From Robertmurraya dakarensis (lineage in GTDB: Bacteria; Bacillota; Bacilli; Bacillales; Cytobacillaceae): a DNA stretch of 64,000 nucleotides. Position 1 is the first letter of the stretch. The number at the start of each line of letters is the position of its first letter. Positions 42,559-51,306 of the stretch are shown one piece after another. The stretch spans positions 183,122 to 247,121 of the forward strand of contig NZ_LT707409.1 in the NCBI RefSeq assembly GCF_900156875.1, written 5' to 3'. A program made the position numbers and the translations under genes. Under the pieces are notes generated by a model that was not told where the DNA came from, ran no database searches, and saw only the letters and a list, made by a program, of their open reading frames with translations.

Positions 42559-43844
42559 AAAATGACGTGAACCGGTCGGTGCCAACTATGATCGATGTGA
42601 GAGTCGAAGAAACCCTAAGAAGACTCCCTCGCAAAAAAACAGTGAAGAAGAAAATTTATTACGGATTGTCTGCGGCAGCGGTTGCGGTGCTCATGACTTT
42701 CGGTTTGTCGGTTATATCACCTTCATTTGCGAACACGATAAAAGAGATTCCCATTATTGGCTCAGCGTTTGAATTTGTTGGAAATATTGGCGTGAAAAAG
42801 GGAAAAGAAGAAGGTTTAACGACAGAACTTGGAGAACAAATAGAGATTGATGGCCAGTTGATTACGTTTACGGAAACCCTGTACGACGGCGGTGAAATTC
42901 ATATTGGCTATATTGCACAGCGGAATGAAGATAACACAAATCCTCATTTTATGAATCACCTCGAGTTGTTTATTGATGGGAAACGTATTGGAAGTTATGG
43001 CATGGGAGGAAATGAATCAAAAATTGAAAATGGGATGTATGCAGGAACGATAAGCATACGTGTTCGGGAGGAAATTCCAGATTCTTTTGTGCTGGGGATT
43101 CGCCCTCATGAGGGAAAATCCTGGTCTGTTGAACTGCAAGTTGAAATGAAAGGAGAGCATCAAACTTTTATAGTGAATAAGGTAGAGCAAAATGATGACT
43201 TATCCATTTTATTTGATAAAGTAAATTTCTTTCCTACTTCAACAGAAATATCTCTCCGTTTAGTTATGGATGAGGAAGCATTTTCTAAAAATAAATATAG
43301 AGACCTCGGCTATGTAGTGATTGATGATAAAGGACGTGTTCTGCAGCCATTCAGCGGTGGTGGAGGAGGCGGCGGTCCTGTTAATGGAAAGGTTATTCAC
43401 AATTTTAAGCAATACTATGAACCGTTGCAGCCAACCCCCGAAACAATTACGATAAAGCCTTATTTAATGGATTTTAGTGAATCAGCTCCGACTAGAAAAA
43501 GAGTAAAATGGGAAGGAGAGAAAATCACGCTTTCTCAAGGTGAAATCGGTCATTTAACGGTATTGGAATCTAGTGAGGAAAATAACGTCAAAACGTTCAC
43601 ATATGAAGTACAGGGCGAAGATTTATATTCACAAGCAACCGCCATCTGGCTTGAAGATTCAAATGGTAATTGGTATCATTCTGAACAACCTGCGGTAAGG
43701 GTTGATGGAACTGTCAATCAATATCAAGTTTCATTTACAGAATTCCCGAGTTCTGACGATACGTATGTTTCAACAGTCAAAATGGATTCTCCGAACTTTA
43801 TAGAAGAGTTGGAGACGACGATTGATTTTACAAAAATAGATTAA
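42534..43844 (+). CDS. Membrane anti-sigma factor with DUF4179-like domain
   Basis: This 436-residue protein has a short cytoplasmic N-terminal part, one membrane helix (residues about 42-62, YYGLSAAAVAVLMTFGLSV) and a large extracellular region. The segment after the helix (IKEIPIIGSAFEFVGNIG) is typical of DUF4179 proteins encoded beside ECF sigma factors. A run of seven glycines interrupts the ectodomain near residue 278. The start lies behind GAGGAGG within the sigma gene. It should hold the sigma factor at the membrane until a signal frees it. Confidence 0.8.
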   Translation: MEKWEQQLKNDVNRSVPTMIDVRVEETLRRLPRKKTVKKKIYYGLSAAAVAVLMTFGLSVISPSFANTIKEIPIIGSAFEFVGNIGVKKGKEEGLTTELGEQIEIDGQLITFTETLYDGGEIHIGYIAQRNEDNTNPHFMNHLELFIDGKRIGSYGMGGNESKIENGMYAGTISIRVREEIPDSFVLGIRPHEGKSWSVELQVEMKGEHQTFIVNKVEQNDDLSILFDKVNFFPTSTEISLRLVMDEEAFSKNKYRDLGYVVIDDKGRVLQPFSGGGGGGGPVNGKVIHNFKQYYEPLQPTPETITIKPYLMDFSESAPTRKRVKWEGEKITLSQGEIGHLTVLESSEENNVKTFTYEVQGEDLYSQATAIWLEDSNGNWYHSEQPAVRVDGTVNQYQVSFTEFPSSDDTYVSTVKMDSPNFIEELETTIDFTKID

Positions 43845-43884
43845 GGGCACAGTTGTGTTCCCTTTTAAAGGTTGCAATGCAAAT

Positions 43885-44206
43885 AGGGTGAGGAATCGGA
43901 GTGATTTTCTCACCCTATAAAATAGATGTTTCCTGTGGTTGAAAAATAAGAGGAAAAATTCCGCTTAAATAGGGAAATAGCCATAATTCCTTAAAGATAA
44001 GGGGAGCTTTTCCGTCTATATGAACAAAATCTTTGTATTTTGCCTTTTTTACAGAAGTTAACGGGAAAAGCTCCCCTTATATCAGCTTCTTCAGCCTCCT
44101 CTCAATACATTAGAGGGAAATTCTCCACCTATAAATTCTCCGAATCTATTCCCAGGCTTTTTCACAAGTTATTTAACCAGTTTTATTCACCTTTTTCAAA
44201 AGAGAA
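43885..44206. repeat. Long dispersed repeat, copy 2
   Basis: This is a diverged copy of the element at 30184-30561. It starts with GGGTGAGGAATCGGAGTGAT and its TCTCACCC partner, continues with cores near 43951 (AGGAAAAATTCC), 44001 (GGGGAGCTTTTCC), 44062 (CGGGAAAAGCTCCCC) and 44113 (GAGGGAAATTCTCC), and ends with AAGTTATTTAACC and CAAAAGAG. Core spacings (50, 61, 51 bp) match copy 1. It lies between the anti-sigma and DMT transporter genes. Confidence 0.8.
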
Positions 44207-44325
44207 CCCGTTATGGGGAACGCGGCAATTCATACCCGAAGCAAGGAATAATGATACTCTTAAAAATTATCAATCCATTTTACCTCTCCTTGTGATATTA
44301 TTTTTATTCAGGGGGAGAAGTAGAG

Positions 44326-45210
44326 ATGAAACAATACATTGGCGATGGAATGCTGCTTATTACTGCGCTCGTATGGGGCAGTGGATTTGTTGTGACCGCT
44401 ATTGCACTAGAATATTTAACGGCTTTTCAAGTAATGGCAGGTCGATTTGTACTTGCTACACTAATTCTGACCATCCTTTTTGGCCATAAGTTCAAAAAGT
44501 TCAATAAAGCTGTCGTGTGGAAAGGTGCTACAATAGGGGTATTTTTATTTATTGGTTTTGCTTTGCAGACAGTCGGTTTAGAATATACAACACCTTCAAA
44601 AAATGCATTTTTAACAGCGGTCAATGTGGTGGTTGTCCCAATGATTGCTTATCTTGTTTATAAACGGAGAATTGATCGATATGAATTGACAGGGTCCTTT
44701 TTAGCGCTTGCGGGAATTGGATTCTTATCATTGCAAGGTTCTTTAACGATCAATATTGGGGATGCACTATCCCTTGCATGTGCAGTAGCGTTTGCTTTTG
44801 ATATTTTTTATACGAATCTATTTGTTAAAAAAGAAGACGCGATTTCGCTGACAATCGTACAATTTATAACGGCTTCTTTGCTCAGTGTCATTACGGTGCT
44901 GATTCAAGGAGATATCCCAACTTCGTTTGAAAAAGAAGCGGTCTTTTCGATCGTCTATTTAGCTGTTTTTTCAACGACGATCGCCTATATTTTCCAAAAT
45001 GTAGCTTTTAAATATACGACAGCCACAAAGGCGGCAATTATTTTATCACTTGAATCTTTTTTCGGGATGGTATTGTCCGTATTATTCCTCCACGAAATAC
45101 TGACGGGCCGGATGGTGCTGGGGGCCGTATTGATCATGGTCGCCATCTTAATCGCTGAAGTAAAGCCGGTTTTCCGGAAGAAGCCTATTGCGGAGAATGT
45201 CGGTAAATAA
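44326..45210 (+). CDS. DMT-family (EamA) transporter
   Basis: This 294-residue protein has ten hydrophobic segments arranged as two EamA repeats; the first is marked by ALVWGSGFVVTAIAL and the second by VVFSTTIAYIF-type residues (AVFSTTIAYIFQNVAFKYT). Family members export amino acids or metabolites. The start lies behind AGGGGGAG. It is monocistronic. Confidence 0.85.
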   Translation: MKQYIGDGMLLITALVWGSGFVVTAIALEYLTAFQVMAGRFVLATLILTILFGHKFKKFNKAVVWKGATIGVFLFIGFALQTVGLEYTTPSKNAFLTAVNVVVVPMIAYLVYKRRIDRYELTGSFLALAGIGFLSLQGSLTINIGDALSLACAVAFAFDIFYTNLFVKKEDAISLTIVQFITASLLSVITVLIQGDIPTSFEKEAVFSIVYLAVFSTTIAYIFQNVAFKYTTATKAAIILSLESFFGMVLSVLFLHEILTGRMVLGAVLIMVAILIAEVKPVFRKKPIAENVGK

Positions 45211-45274
45211 ATAGATTAGGTCATTTATTTTGTTTTGAGTGTCACGTTACAGATATAAATAAATCGTTTATTAA

Positions 45275-45306
45275 AAGGTCAGGGGGCTCCAGGCCTTTTT
45301 TTTTGG
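45275..45306 (+). terminator. Terminator after the DMT transporter gene
   Basis: AAGGTC / GGCCTT stem with a G-rich loop and ten T following. Confidence 0.75.
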
Positions 45307-45379
45307 TGAAGGGAAGGCATAAAATCAAGATTCCTCGTCATTCAATTGCAGAATGAGCCGCTAAGGAACATATCTTATA

Positions 45380-45489
45380 GCATTTCGGCTTTATTCAGAT
45401 TATTTGAGAGTTATATTAAGATATGGTCTGGACCAACCCTCCTGAGAAGGAATAGAATAACTAGAGCCCTGAATAAGCCCGAAATATGC
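45380..45489. other. 110-bp imperfect inverted-repeat element in a 585-bp gap
   Basis: GCATTTCGGCTTTATTCAG (45380-45398) is repeated in inverse orientation at 45469-45489 (CTGAATAAGCCCGAAATATGC), with two or three mismatches. Between the arms lies a palindromic TGGTCTGGACCA. There is no reading frame and no T-box or other known leader motif. The rest of the gap 45211-45795 holds the terminator of the upstream gene and nothing else that I recognise. Confidence 0.5.
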
Positions 45490-45795
45490 ATGTGATTGCT
45501 GAAACATTTTTTGGTATAGTTTAATTATTCCTCTTAAAAGCCTATAAAAAATCCATAGTAAATACCTCTGCCGTATTTAATCTGTCTAATCATCGTATTC
45601 CCAAAGAGATGGACAATGGTAATTTTTAAGATTGTAAGAAAATGCGTAGACGCAATTTTTATACGGGTTCGTTATATGAGTATTATTTCTTCTCTCCAAA
45701 AAAAAATTTCAACACATGGTTTTGCATTTTATATGTTCACCAATTGAAGGAAGAACCCTCTGCGACTAAATCAAAGATGGGAGTTAAAATTTAAT

Positions 45796-47352
45796 ATGAG
45801 AAATGCTTCAATTGTTTTTTACGTATCATTAGCCATTATGGCTGGTCTTGTTTTAATGGGCATTACAATGCCTGCAGCATTAGAAAGTATCACGAGTACT
45901 GCACAAGGGATGATTACTGATTCATTTGGGTGGTATTATCTAATCATCGTTTCATTGTTTGTGTTTGTATGTTTTTATTTATTAGTAAGTCCAATTGGCC
46001 GGATAAAGCTCGGGAAACAGGAGGACAAGCCTGAGTTTTCCCGCCCAACTTGGCTTGCAATGCTATTTAGTGCAGGTGTGGGAATTGGATTGATTTTTTA
46101 TGGTACAGCGGAACCAATTAGTCATTATGCCGTTAGTTCTCCAACAGGGCAAGAAGGCACGGCTCAAGGGATTAAGGATGCGATGAGGTTTACTTTCTTC
46201 CATTGGGGAATCCATGCATGGGCAATCTATGGTTCGGTTGCATTGGCTTTGGCTTATTTTACTTTCCGAAAAGGGGAGCTGAGCTTAATTAGCAGGACGT
46301 TAAGACCGCTGATTGGGAAACATGCAGATGGATTTATTGGAAAGGCTATCGATGTCATAGCAGTCATTTCTACGGTTATTGGGGTAGCCACAACTTTGGG
46401 ATTTGGTGCCATGCAAATTAACGGTGGACTGTCATACCTATTTGGGATATCTAGTACGATGACAAGCCAAACCATCATCATTCTTGCTGTTACAGTGTTA
46501 TTTATGATTTCGGCCTTAACAGGTCTAAGCAAAGGGATTAAAATTTTAAGTAATGTAAATATGGGGCTTTCGGCTGTCCTCTTCTTGATTGTATTTATTT
46601 TTGGACCGACTATTTTTACACTTAACTTATTTACAGATACGGTAGGGGCTTATATGCAAAACTTTATTAACATGAGTTTACGCATGGCGCCTGTGAGTGA
46701 AGAAGGACGCAGCTGGATTAATGGTTGGACTATCTTTTATTGGGCATGGTGGATTGCATGGGCTCCATTCGTTGGTGTCTTTATTGCTAGAGTATCAAAA
46801 GGTCGAACGATTCGTGAGTTTGTTGTATGTGTCTTACTTGTTCCTTCACTTATTGGATTCCTTTGGTTTTCTACGTTTGGAAGTGCAGCAATTGTCACTG
46901 AAACTTCAGGGCTGATGTCCATTTCAACATTAGGTGCTGAGGAATCACTTTTCGGAGTGTTAGAAGGTTTTCCAATGGGCTTAGTTTTATCACTATTAGC
47001 TATTTTAATCATTGTCACATTCTTTGTTACATCGGCAGACTCTGGTACATTTGTTTTAGGGATGATGACAACAAATGGATCTCAAAATCCGAGCACAGCC
47101 ATCAAAGTGATTTGGGGAGTTTTTCTTTCCGTAACGTCGATCGTTCTGCTTTATTCTGGAGGCTTGCAAGCTCTTGAAAACACTATGATCATTGCGGCCC
47201 TTCCATTTTCAGCCATTATGGTGTTAATGGTCGCAAGCTTACTCAAGTCTTTAAAACAGGAAGCAAAAGAGCTCGGACTCGCACAGTTAAAAATGGAACG
47301 AAAGAAACTGGCTGAGGATCAAATGAAAGAGGATGTTAAGGAAGCTATATAA
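45796..47352 (+). CDS. BCCT-family transporter (glycine betaine/choline type)
   Basis: This 518-residue protein has twelve hydrophobic segments. The glycine-rich GVGIGLIFYGTAEPISHY and the Trp-rich signature WTIFYWAWWIAWAPFVGVFI in helix 8 identify the betaine/carnitine/choline family, close to OpuD. It imports a trimethylammonium solute with sodium, often for osmotic protection. The ribosome site (GGGAG) is 12 bases from the ATG. It is monocistronic. Confidence 0.9.
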   Translation: MRNASIVFYVSLAIMAGLVLMGITMPAALESITSTAQGMITDSFGWYYLIIVSLFVFVCFYLLVSPIGRIKLGKQEDKPEFSRPTWLAMLFSAGVGIGLIFYGTAEPISHYAVSSPTGQEGTAQGIKDAMRFTFFHWGIHAWAIYGSVALALAYFTFRKGELSLISRTLRPLIGKHADGFIGKAIDVIAVISTVIGVATTLGFGAMQINGGLSYLFGISSTMTSQTIIILAVTVLFMISALTGLSKGIKILSNVNMGLSAVLFLIVFIFGPTIFTLNLFTDTVGAYMQNFINMSLRMAPVSEEGRSWINGWTIFYWAWWIAWAPFVGVFIARVSKGRTIREFVVCVLLVPSLIGFLWFSTFGSAAIVTETSGLMSISTLGAEESLFGVLEGFPMGLVLSLLAILIIVTFFVTSADSGTFVLGMMTTNGSQNPSTAIKVIWGVFLSVTSIVLLYSGGLQALENTMIIAALPFSAIMVLMVASLLKSLKQEAKELGLAQLKMERKKLAEDQMKEDVKEAI

Positions 47353-47358
47353 TGAAAC

Positions 47359-47402
47359 AAAACAAGCACCGTCTCAACTTCGGCTGGGACGGTGTTTGTT
47401 TT
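47359..47402. terminator. Terminator between convergent genes
   Basis: CACCGTCTCA / TGGGACGGTG stem followed by TTTGTTTTATTTT. Confidence 0.85.
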
Positions 47403-47419
47403 ATTTTATCTCCGCGTAT

Positions 47420-48346
47420 TTATAATTTCGAAATGTCTGCCTCAATCCTGCTCATGAATTCTTCAGCTGCGCTGTATCCTTGTTCTTTTAAGTACCAGTT
47501 ATTTGCAGCCGCCTCAATTAACCCCGCCACATCACGACCAGGCTGAAGCTGGATTTCGATGGAAGGAATCTTAACCCCCATATAGTCCATATCATGGAAT
47601 TCCTGTTCCAAGTCATTATACAAGGCATCCTTTTCCCATTTTGTTAAATGGATATCAAGAGCGATTCGTGTTTCCTCCTGAAAAGCTTTACGGCCGTATA
47701 AGCGAACCACATTCAGCAGCCCAATACTGCGAAGAGCTAAAAACTCTCTTGTTTTCTCGTCATGTGTACCTAGTATTGTTTGCGCACTAAGCTTCTTTAA
47801 GATCACAATATCATCGGCAACCAGACGGTGTCCGCGGCGAATTAATGTGTGCGCTGTTTCACTTTTGCCTACTCCGGAACTTCCCCGAAGTAAAATCCCA
47901 ATGCCTGACACATTCATACAAACTCCGTGTACGGCCATTTCAGGTGCTAATTCCTTTGTTAAAAATGCGTCTAATTTGGTGATGAATTCAGACGTTGTCT
48001 CAGGCTTTTTAGTGATTAACAAGGGGATACCTTGTTCTGTACAATGGTGAATCAAATAGGTAAGGCCTTCTTCACCAGCGGTTACAATAAAACAGGGAGG
48101 ATGGTAGTGGACAATATTTCCAATTCTGTATTTCCGTTCTTCGTGGCTTAATTTTAATAAATAAGTAATTTCCTTTTTTCCTAGAATTTGAACTTGCTCG
48201 GTGGGGAAAAAATCAAAATGACCAACAAATTCAAGGCCTGGACGATGCACACGCGGCTGCGTAATCACTCTCTGAAGTTGGTCTTCACCAGCAAGTACCT
48301 TCAATGAAAACTTCTGAGCCAAGTTTTCAACCGTTATCTTTTTCAC
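47420..48346 (-). CDS. HPr kinase/phosphorylase-like protein (divergent paralogue)
   Basis: This 308-residue protein has the full HprK layout: an N-terminal domain with RPGLEFVGHFDFFP, the P-loop RGSSGVGKSETAHTLIRRGH and VADDIV. The HprK signature that normally reads LEIRGLGI is LALRSIGL here, losing the Glu, and the C-terminal basic motif is QPGRDVAGLIEAAA. It is not followed by lgt as housekeeping hprK usually is. It probably phosphorylates HPr, Crh or another protein, or has become a regulator. Confidence 0.8.
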   Translation of the reverse strand: MKKITVENLAQKFSLKVLAGEDQLQRVITQPRVHRPGLEFVGHFDFFPTEQVQILGKKEITYLLKLSHEERKYRIGNIVHYHPPCFIVTAGEEGLTYLIHHCTEQGIPLLITKKPETTSEFITKLDAFLTKELAPEMAVHGVCMNVSGIGILLRGSSGVGKSETAHTLIRRGHRLVADDIVILKKLSAQTILGTHDEKTREFLALRSIGLLNVVRLYGRKAFQEETRIALDIHLTKWEKDALYNDLEQEFHDMDYMGVKIPSIEIQLQPGRDVAGLIEAAANNWYLKEQGYSAAEEFMSRIEADISKL

Positions 48347-48785
48347 CCTATACTCACGTCCTATTTGCGATTTTATTAATAGATTATACTTTAGTTTAGT
48401 GGAAGCGTCATCATTTATGCATTGGTTGTTCCAAAAGAGGAATATTTAACCTAATTCGGCATTTAATTTTACATTTCATGCTAAAAATATTATTAAATAA
48501 TATAACAATATATGAATCGCGGAAAAAGAATAAGCTTAATATGGATAGGGAGTAGGAATTTTATTTAGAAATAAAGGGAATCCTTAAGGATGAACATATA
48601 ATAGAAGAAGTAGGAATTTAATTTAAATATTACTTTTATATAATATTTAAAAAATTCAAAATTATTTGACTCTAAATCTAGTATCATGCTAAACTCAACA
48701 TATCGGTATGGGATACCGGCTATTAGTATTATTGGCAATATCTTTTGTAACAACGTTAGCAGTTATGTTCTTATTTTGGTAGTTA

Positions 48786-48799
48786 TTAAAGCGTTTTCA
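48786..48799. promoter_or_regulatory. Probable cre (CcpA) site before the orphan TRAP binding protein
   Basis: TTAAAGCGTTTTCA fits the cre consensus except for the second base. It lies 137 bp before the start at 48936. The remainder of the 589-bp gap from 48347 is AT-rich without a convincing gene; a 24-codon hydrophobic frame at 48708 has no ribosome site. Confidence 0.45.
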
Positions 48800-48935
48800 C
48801 AAGTGTCGTAAAATGAAATCTAGTGAAGTGGCGGTGATAGAAAAGAAGTTTGTATGTTGAAGGTTACAAACGATTTTTATAATTTCTAGAAGCAGTTGAC
48901 CAATCAAGTGTTAATTAAGAAAGGGAGATGAAGAA

Positions 48936-50024
48936 TTGAAAGTGAGGAAGTTCTTCTTATTTACAATATTTATTATGATTCTTACTCTAGTTGGCTGCAG
49001 TTCAAGCTCATCCAACGAGGCAAAAGATAGTGAAACAGAAGGCGAAAATGGAGAAACAGGTGAAAAGATTACATTAAAATTGGGAACTTACTTTGCTAAC
49101 ACGTCAACAGTTTGGACAGGTTACACCGAGCCTTGGATCAAAAGGGTGGAGGAACTAACGGATGGGAAAGTTGAGTTCGATGTTTATCCTTCAGAGCAGT
49201 TAGGAAAAGCTCACGATATGCTCAAATTGACAAGAGACCGTGTAATGGATATCGGTGTTTATCCTACGAACTATTTTCCAGATAATATGCCACTAGGAAA
49301 TATGTTGGCTGGTATGCCTAATCTAAGTGAGTCTGTTAGTCAAGGAACCCGTGCTTTTAATGAACTAGTTCAGACGAATGCTGAGTTTTTAGAAACAGAT
49401 TATCTAAAAAATGGTGTAAGACCGATTATGACTCTAGTATCGCCTACCTTTGAGGTTTGGACTACGGGTAAAGAAATTCGTGTTCCAGAGGATTTGAATG
49501 GACTGAAAGTTAGAACTCCCGGCGGGGTTACAAATGAAGTTTACGAATACATGGGAGTAGTGCCTGTGGCTGTCCCTCATCCTGAGGTATATGAAGCGAT
49601 TGAGAAGGGGGTTATTGAAGCACATACTGCTTACAGTAACTCGTTAATAAGTAATGGAACTCATGAACTTTTAAAATATGCGATATACCCTCATATTGGA
49701 ACGGCTATTCATGCCTTACATATCAATGAAGAGGTTTGGCAAAGTCTGCCTAAGGACGTACAAGATGCGATGATCCTTGCAGGTGAAGAGGCTATGGATA
49801 GAATGGGTGAATTATATCTTGAAGAAGAAGTGAAATTCCAAGAAGAATTCAAAGCTGCTGGCGGTACAATTGCAGAATTAACTCCTGAAGAAGAGGAAAA
49901 ATGGAGAAATATCACAGAAGAATTCACAAAAGTATGGCTGGAGGAGCACAAATCCGATGGTCCTCCATATGAAGAAGTTTTGAATCAGTATAAAGAGCTT
50001 CTTGAAAAATACAAAGATAGCTAA
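48936..50024 (+). CDS. TRAP solute-binding lipoprotein (DctP family) without permease genes
   Basis: This 362-residue exported protein has the lipobox LVGC (Cys about 22) and a Ser/Glu-rich linker. The DctP fold is recognised by WIKRVEELTDGKVEFDVYPS and LNGLKVRTPGGVTNE with the ligand-binding Arg. It starts at a TTG behind AAAGGGAG. No DctQ or DctM genes are adjacent, so it must work with permeases encoded elsewhere or act as a sensor partner. It is not a close copy of the DctP encoded at 9291. Confidence 0.85.
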   Translation: MKVRKFFLFTIFIMILTLVGCSSSSSNEAKDSETEGENGETGEKITLKLGTYFANTSTVWTGYTEPWIKRVEELTDGKVEFDVYPSEQLGKAHDMLKLTRDRVMDIGVYPTNYFPDNMPLGNMLAGMPNLSESVSQGTRAFNELVQTNAEFLETDYLKNGVRPIMTLVSPTFEVWTTGKEIRVPEDLNGLKVRTPGGVTNEVYEYMGVVPVAVPHPEVYEAIEKGVIEAHTAYSNSLISNGTHELLKYAIYPHIGTAIHALHINEEVWQSLPKDVQDAMILAGEEAMDRMGELYLEEEVKFQEEFKAAGGTIAELTPEEEEKWRNITEEFTKVWLEEHKSDGPPYEEVLNQYKELLEKYKDS

Positions 50025-50027
50025 TGA

Positions 50028-50074
50028 TAAAAGAAACCAATTTCGAATAATTTATTTGAAATTGGTTTCTTTAA
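50028..50074 (+). terminator. Terminator after the orphan TRAP gene
   Basis: AAGAAACCAATTTC / GAAATTGGTTTCTT is a 14-bp stem with TTT following. Confidence 0.85.
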
Positions 50075-50140
50075 TAATGTTAAAGGTGGAAATGCCCTAA
50101 TATCAGCTGCGGTTAGGTAAGTTGCAATGACATACTTCCT

Positions 50141-50342
50141 TTATTCAACGATCTCCCAAAACTGGGTAACGACCTTTGAGATGGGTTCATTTTTTAATTT
50201 TAAAAAGACGGGCTCCACGCTGAAATTAAATTCTTTAAGTTCATAAAGAAATGTTTGGTCTGCCAAATGCGATGAATAATGCTTTTGAAATGCTGCCCTG
50301 TTTAACAATTTCTTTGAAATAGTGTAATTGTCGAATGTCCAT
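50141..50342 (-). pseudogene. LysR-family regulator remnant with internal deletion
   Basis: The minus strand begins with MDIRQLHYFKEIVKQGSISK, the unmistakable LysR helix-turn-helix start, then switches frame straight into HLADQTFLYELKEFNFSVEP, followed by VFLKLKNEPISKVV, which looks like the end of a LysR protein, with a stop at 50141. About 700 bp of the middle are missing, and the junction is out of frame. Confidence 0.75.
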
Positions 50343-50457
50343 TGTGTTTCTCCATTATATGTTTTTTCATATGATTAGTTTATCATTTATATATTATTTA
50401 TATCTTGAATTCAATGTTATATTTAATTCTATATTCTTATAGAAGGTGAGAGGGACA

Positions 50458-51126
50458 ATGAATCATTTTAGTAGAACGTTGAAGAGGCTTCTAATATATG
50501 TGCTTGGCTTATTTTTTTTGTCGCTGGGTGTTAGCTTGTCCATTATAGCAGGATTTGGGGTATCACCGGTTTCGTCACTAGCGTGTGCAGGTGCGCTGAC
50601 AATCGGTATATCGGTGGGTACTACCACGGTTATGGCAAATGTCCTGTATATTATAGTTCAACTCATCTTAACTAGACGAAGGCAGTTAAATGAATTTGCA
50701 GGTCAGTTTATCATTTCGTTTTTATTTGGGTTCTTCATGGATGCCACACTCCTCCTAGTCCAACTCTTTCCAACGCCTGAAACCATCTTTATGCGAAGTG
50801 TTTATCTCATAATCAGTTTATTTATAGTAGCAATTGGTTTATTGGGTTATACAACAGCGAAACTTCCGTTAATGCCGTATGATGCATTAACGTATGCCAT
50901 CAGTGAAAAATTTAATGTAAAATTTGGTAAAGCCAAAATATCAAGTGATTTAATTAATGTCGGTGTGGCAGGTGCAATATGTTTATTTTTCCTGGGGTCA
51001 CTCGGTTCAATCGGAATCGGTACACTTATCGCGGCCTATTTCATTGGTAAAATCTTAGGCTGGATGATCCCGCATTATCAGCAGCATCTTAAACAATGGG
51101 CTTTTGAAACGAGGAAAGCGGCTTAA
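50458..51126 (+). CDS. YczE/YitT-type membrane protein
   Basis: This 222-residue protein has five or six helices. The opening LLIYVLGLFFLSLGVSLSII with GFGVSPVSSL, and later LPLMPYDALTYAIS, match the YczE family. YczE is required for surfactin-type lipopeptide production in B. subtilis, but most members are uncharacterised. The ATG at 50458 is chosen because AAGGTGAGAG precedes it; a GTG four codons earlier overlaps the site. Confidence 0.75.
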   Translation: MNHFSRTLKRLLIYVLGLFFLSLGVSLSIIAGFGVSPVSSLACAGALTIGISVGTTTVMANVLYIIVQLILTRRRQLNEFAGQFIISFLFGFFMDATLLLVQLFPTPETIFMRSVYLIISLFIVAIGLLGYTTAKLPLMPYDALTYAISEKFNVKFGKAKISSDLINVGVAGAICLFFLGSLGSIGIGTLIAAYFIGKILGWMIPHYQQHLKQWAFETRKAA

Positions 51127-51189
51127 CGATAATATTCAGTTACCTGCTTGTACATGTTTTTTAGTAACAATAAAGGTTAAGAGATTCCC

Positions 51190-51212
51190 GCTGTCGGATG
51201 ACAGCTTTTTTA
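51190..51212 (+). terminator. Terminator after the YczE-like gene
   Basis: GCTGTC / GACAGC hairpin with a short loop followed by TTTTTT. Confidence 0.8.
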
Positions 51213-51306
51213 TTGAAAACCTTTGGAATATTCGAAGATATAATCATGCAAACTAAGAAAAAAATATGTATCTTCAAAAAAATCTTTCATTAAAGAAGGG
51301 ATCAAC

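Noticed and set aside
44040-44489. 149-codon frame overlapping the DMT transporter start
   Set aside because: It lies in the repeat and in another frame of a clear transporter gene; composition is not protein-like.
45211-45795. T-box leader before the BCCT gene
   Set aside because: No AGGGTGGNACCGCG core or specifier hairpin; only the inverted-repeat element is seen.
48708-48782. 24-codon hydrophobic peptide
   Set aside because: Composition is membrane-like, but no ribosome site precedes the ATG and it lies in AT-rich sequence that gives such frames by chance.
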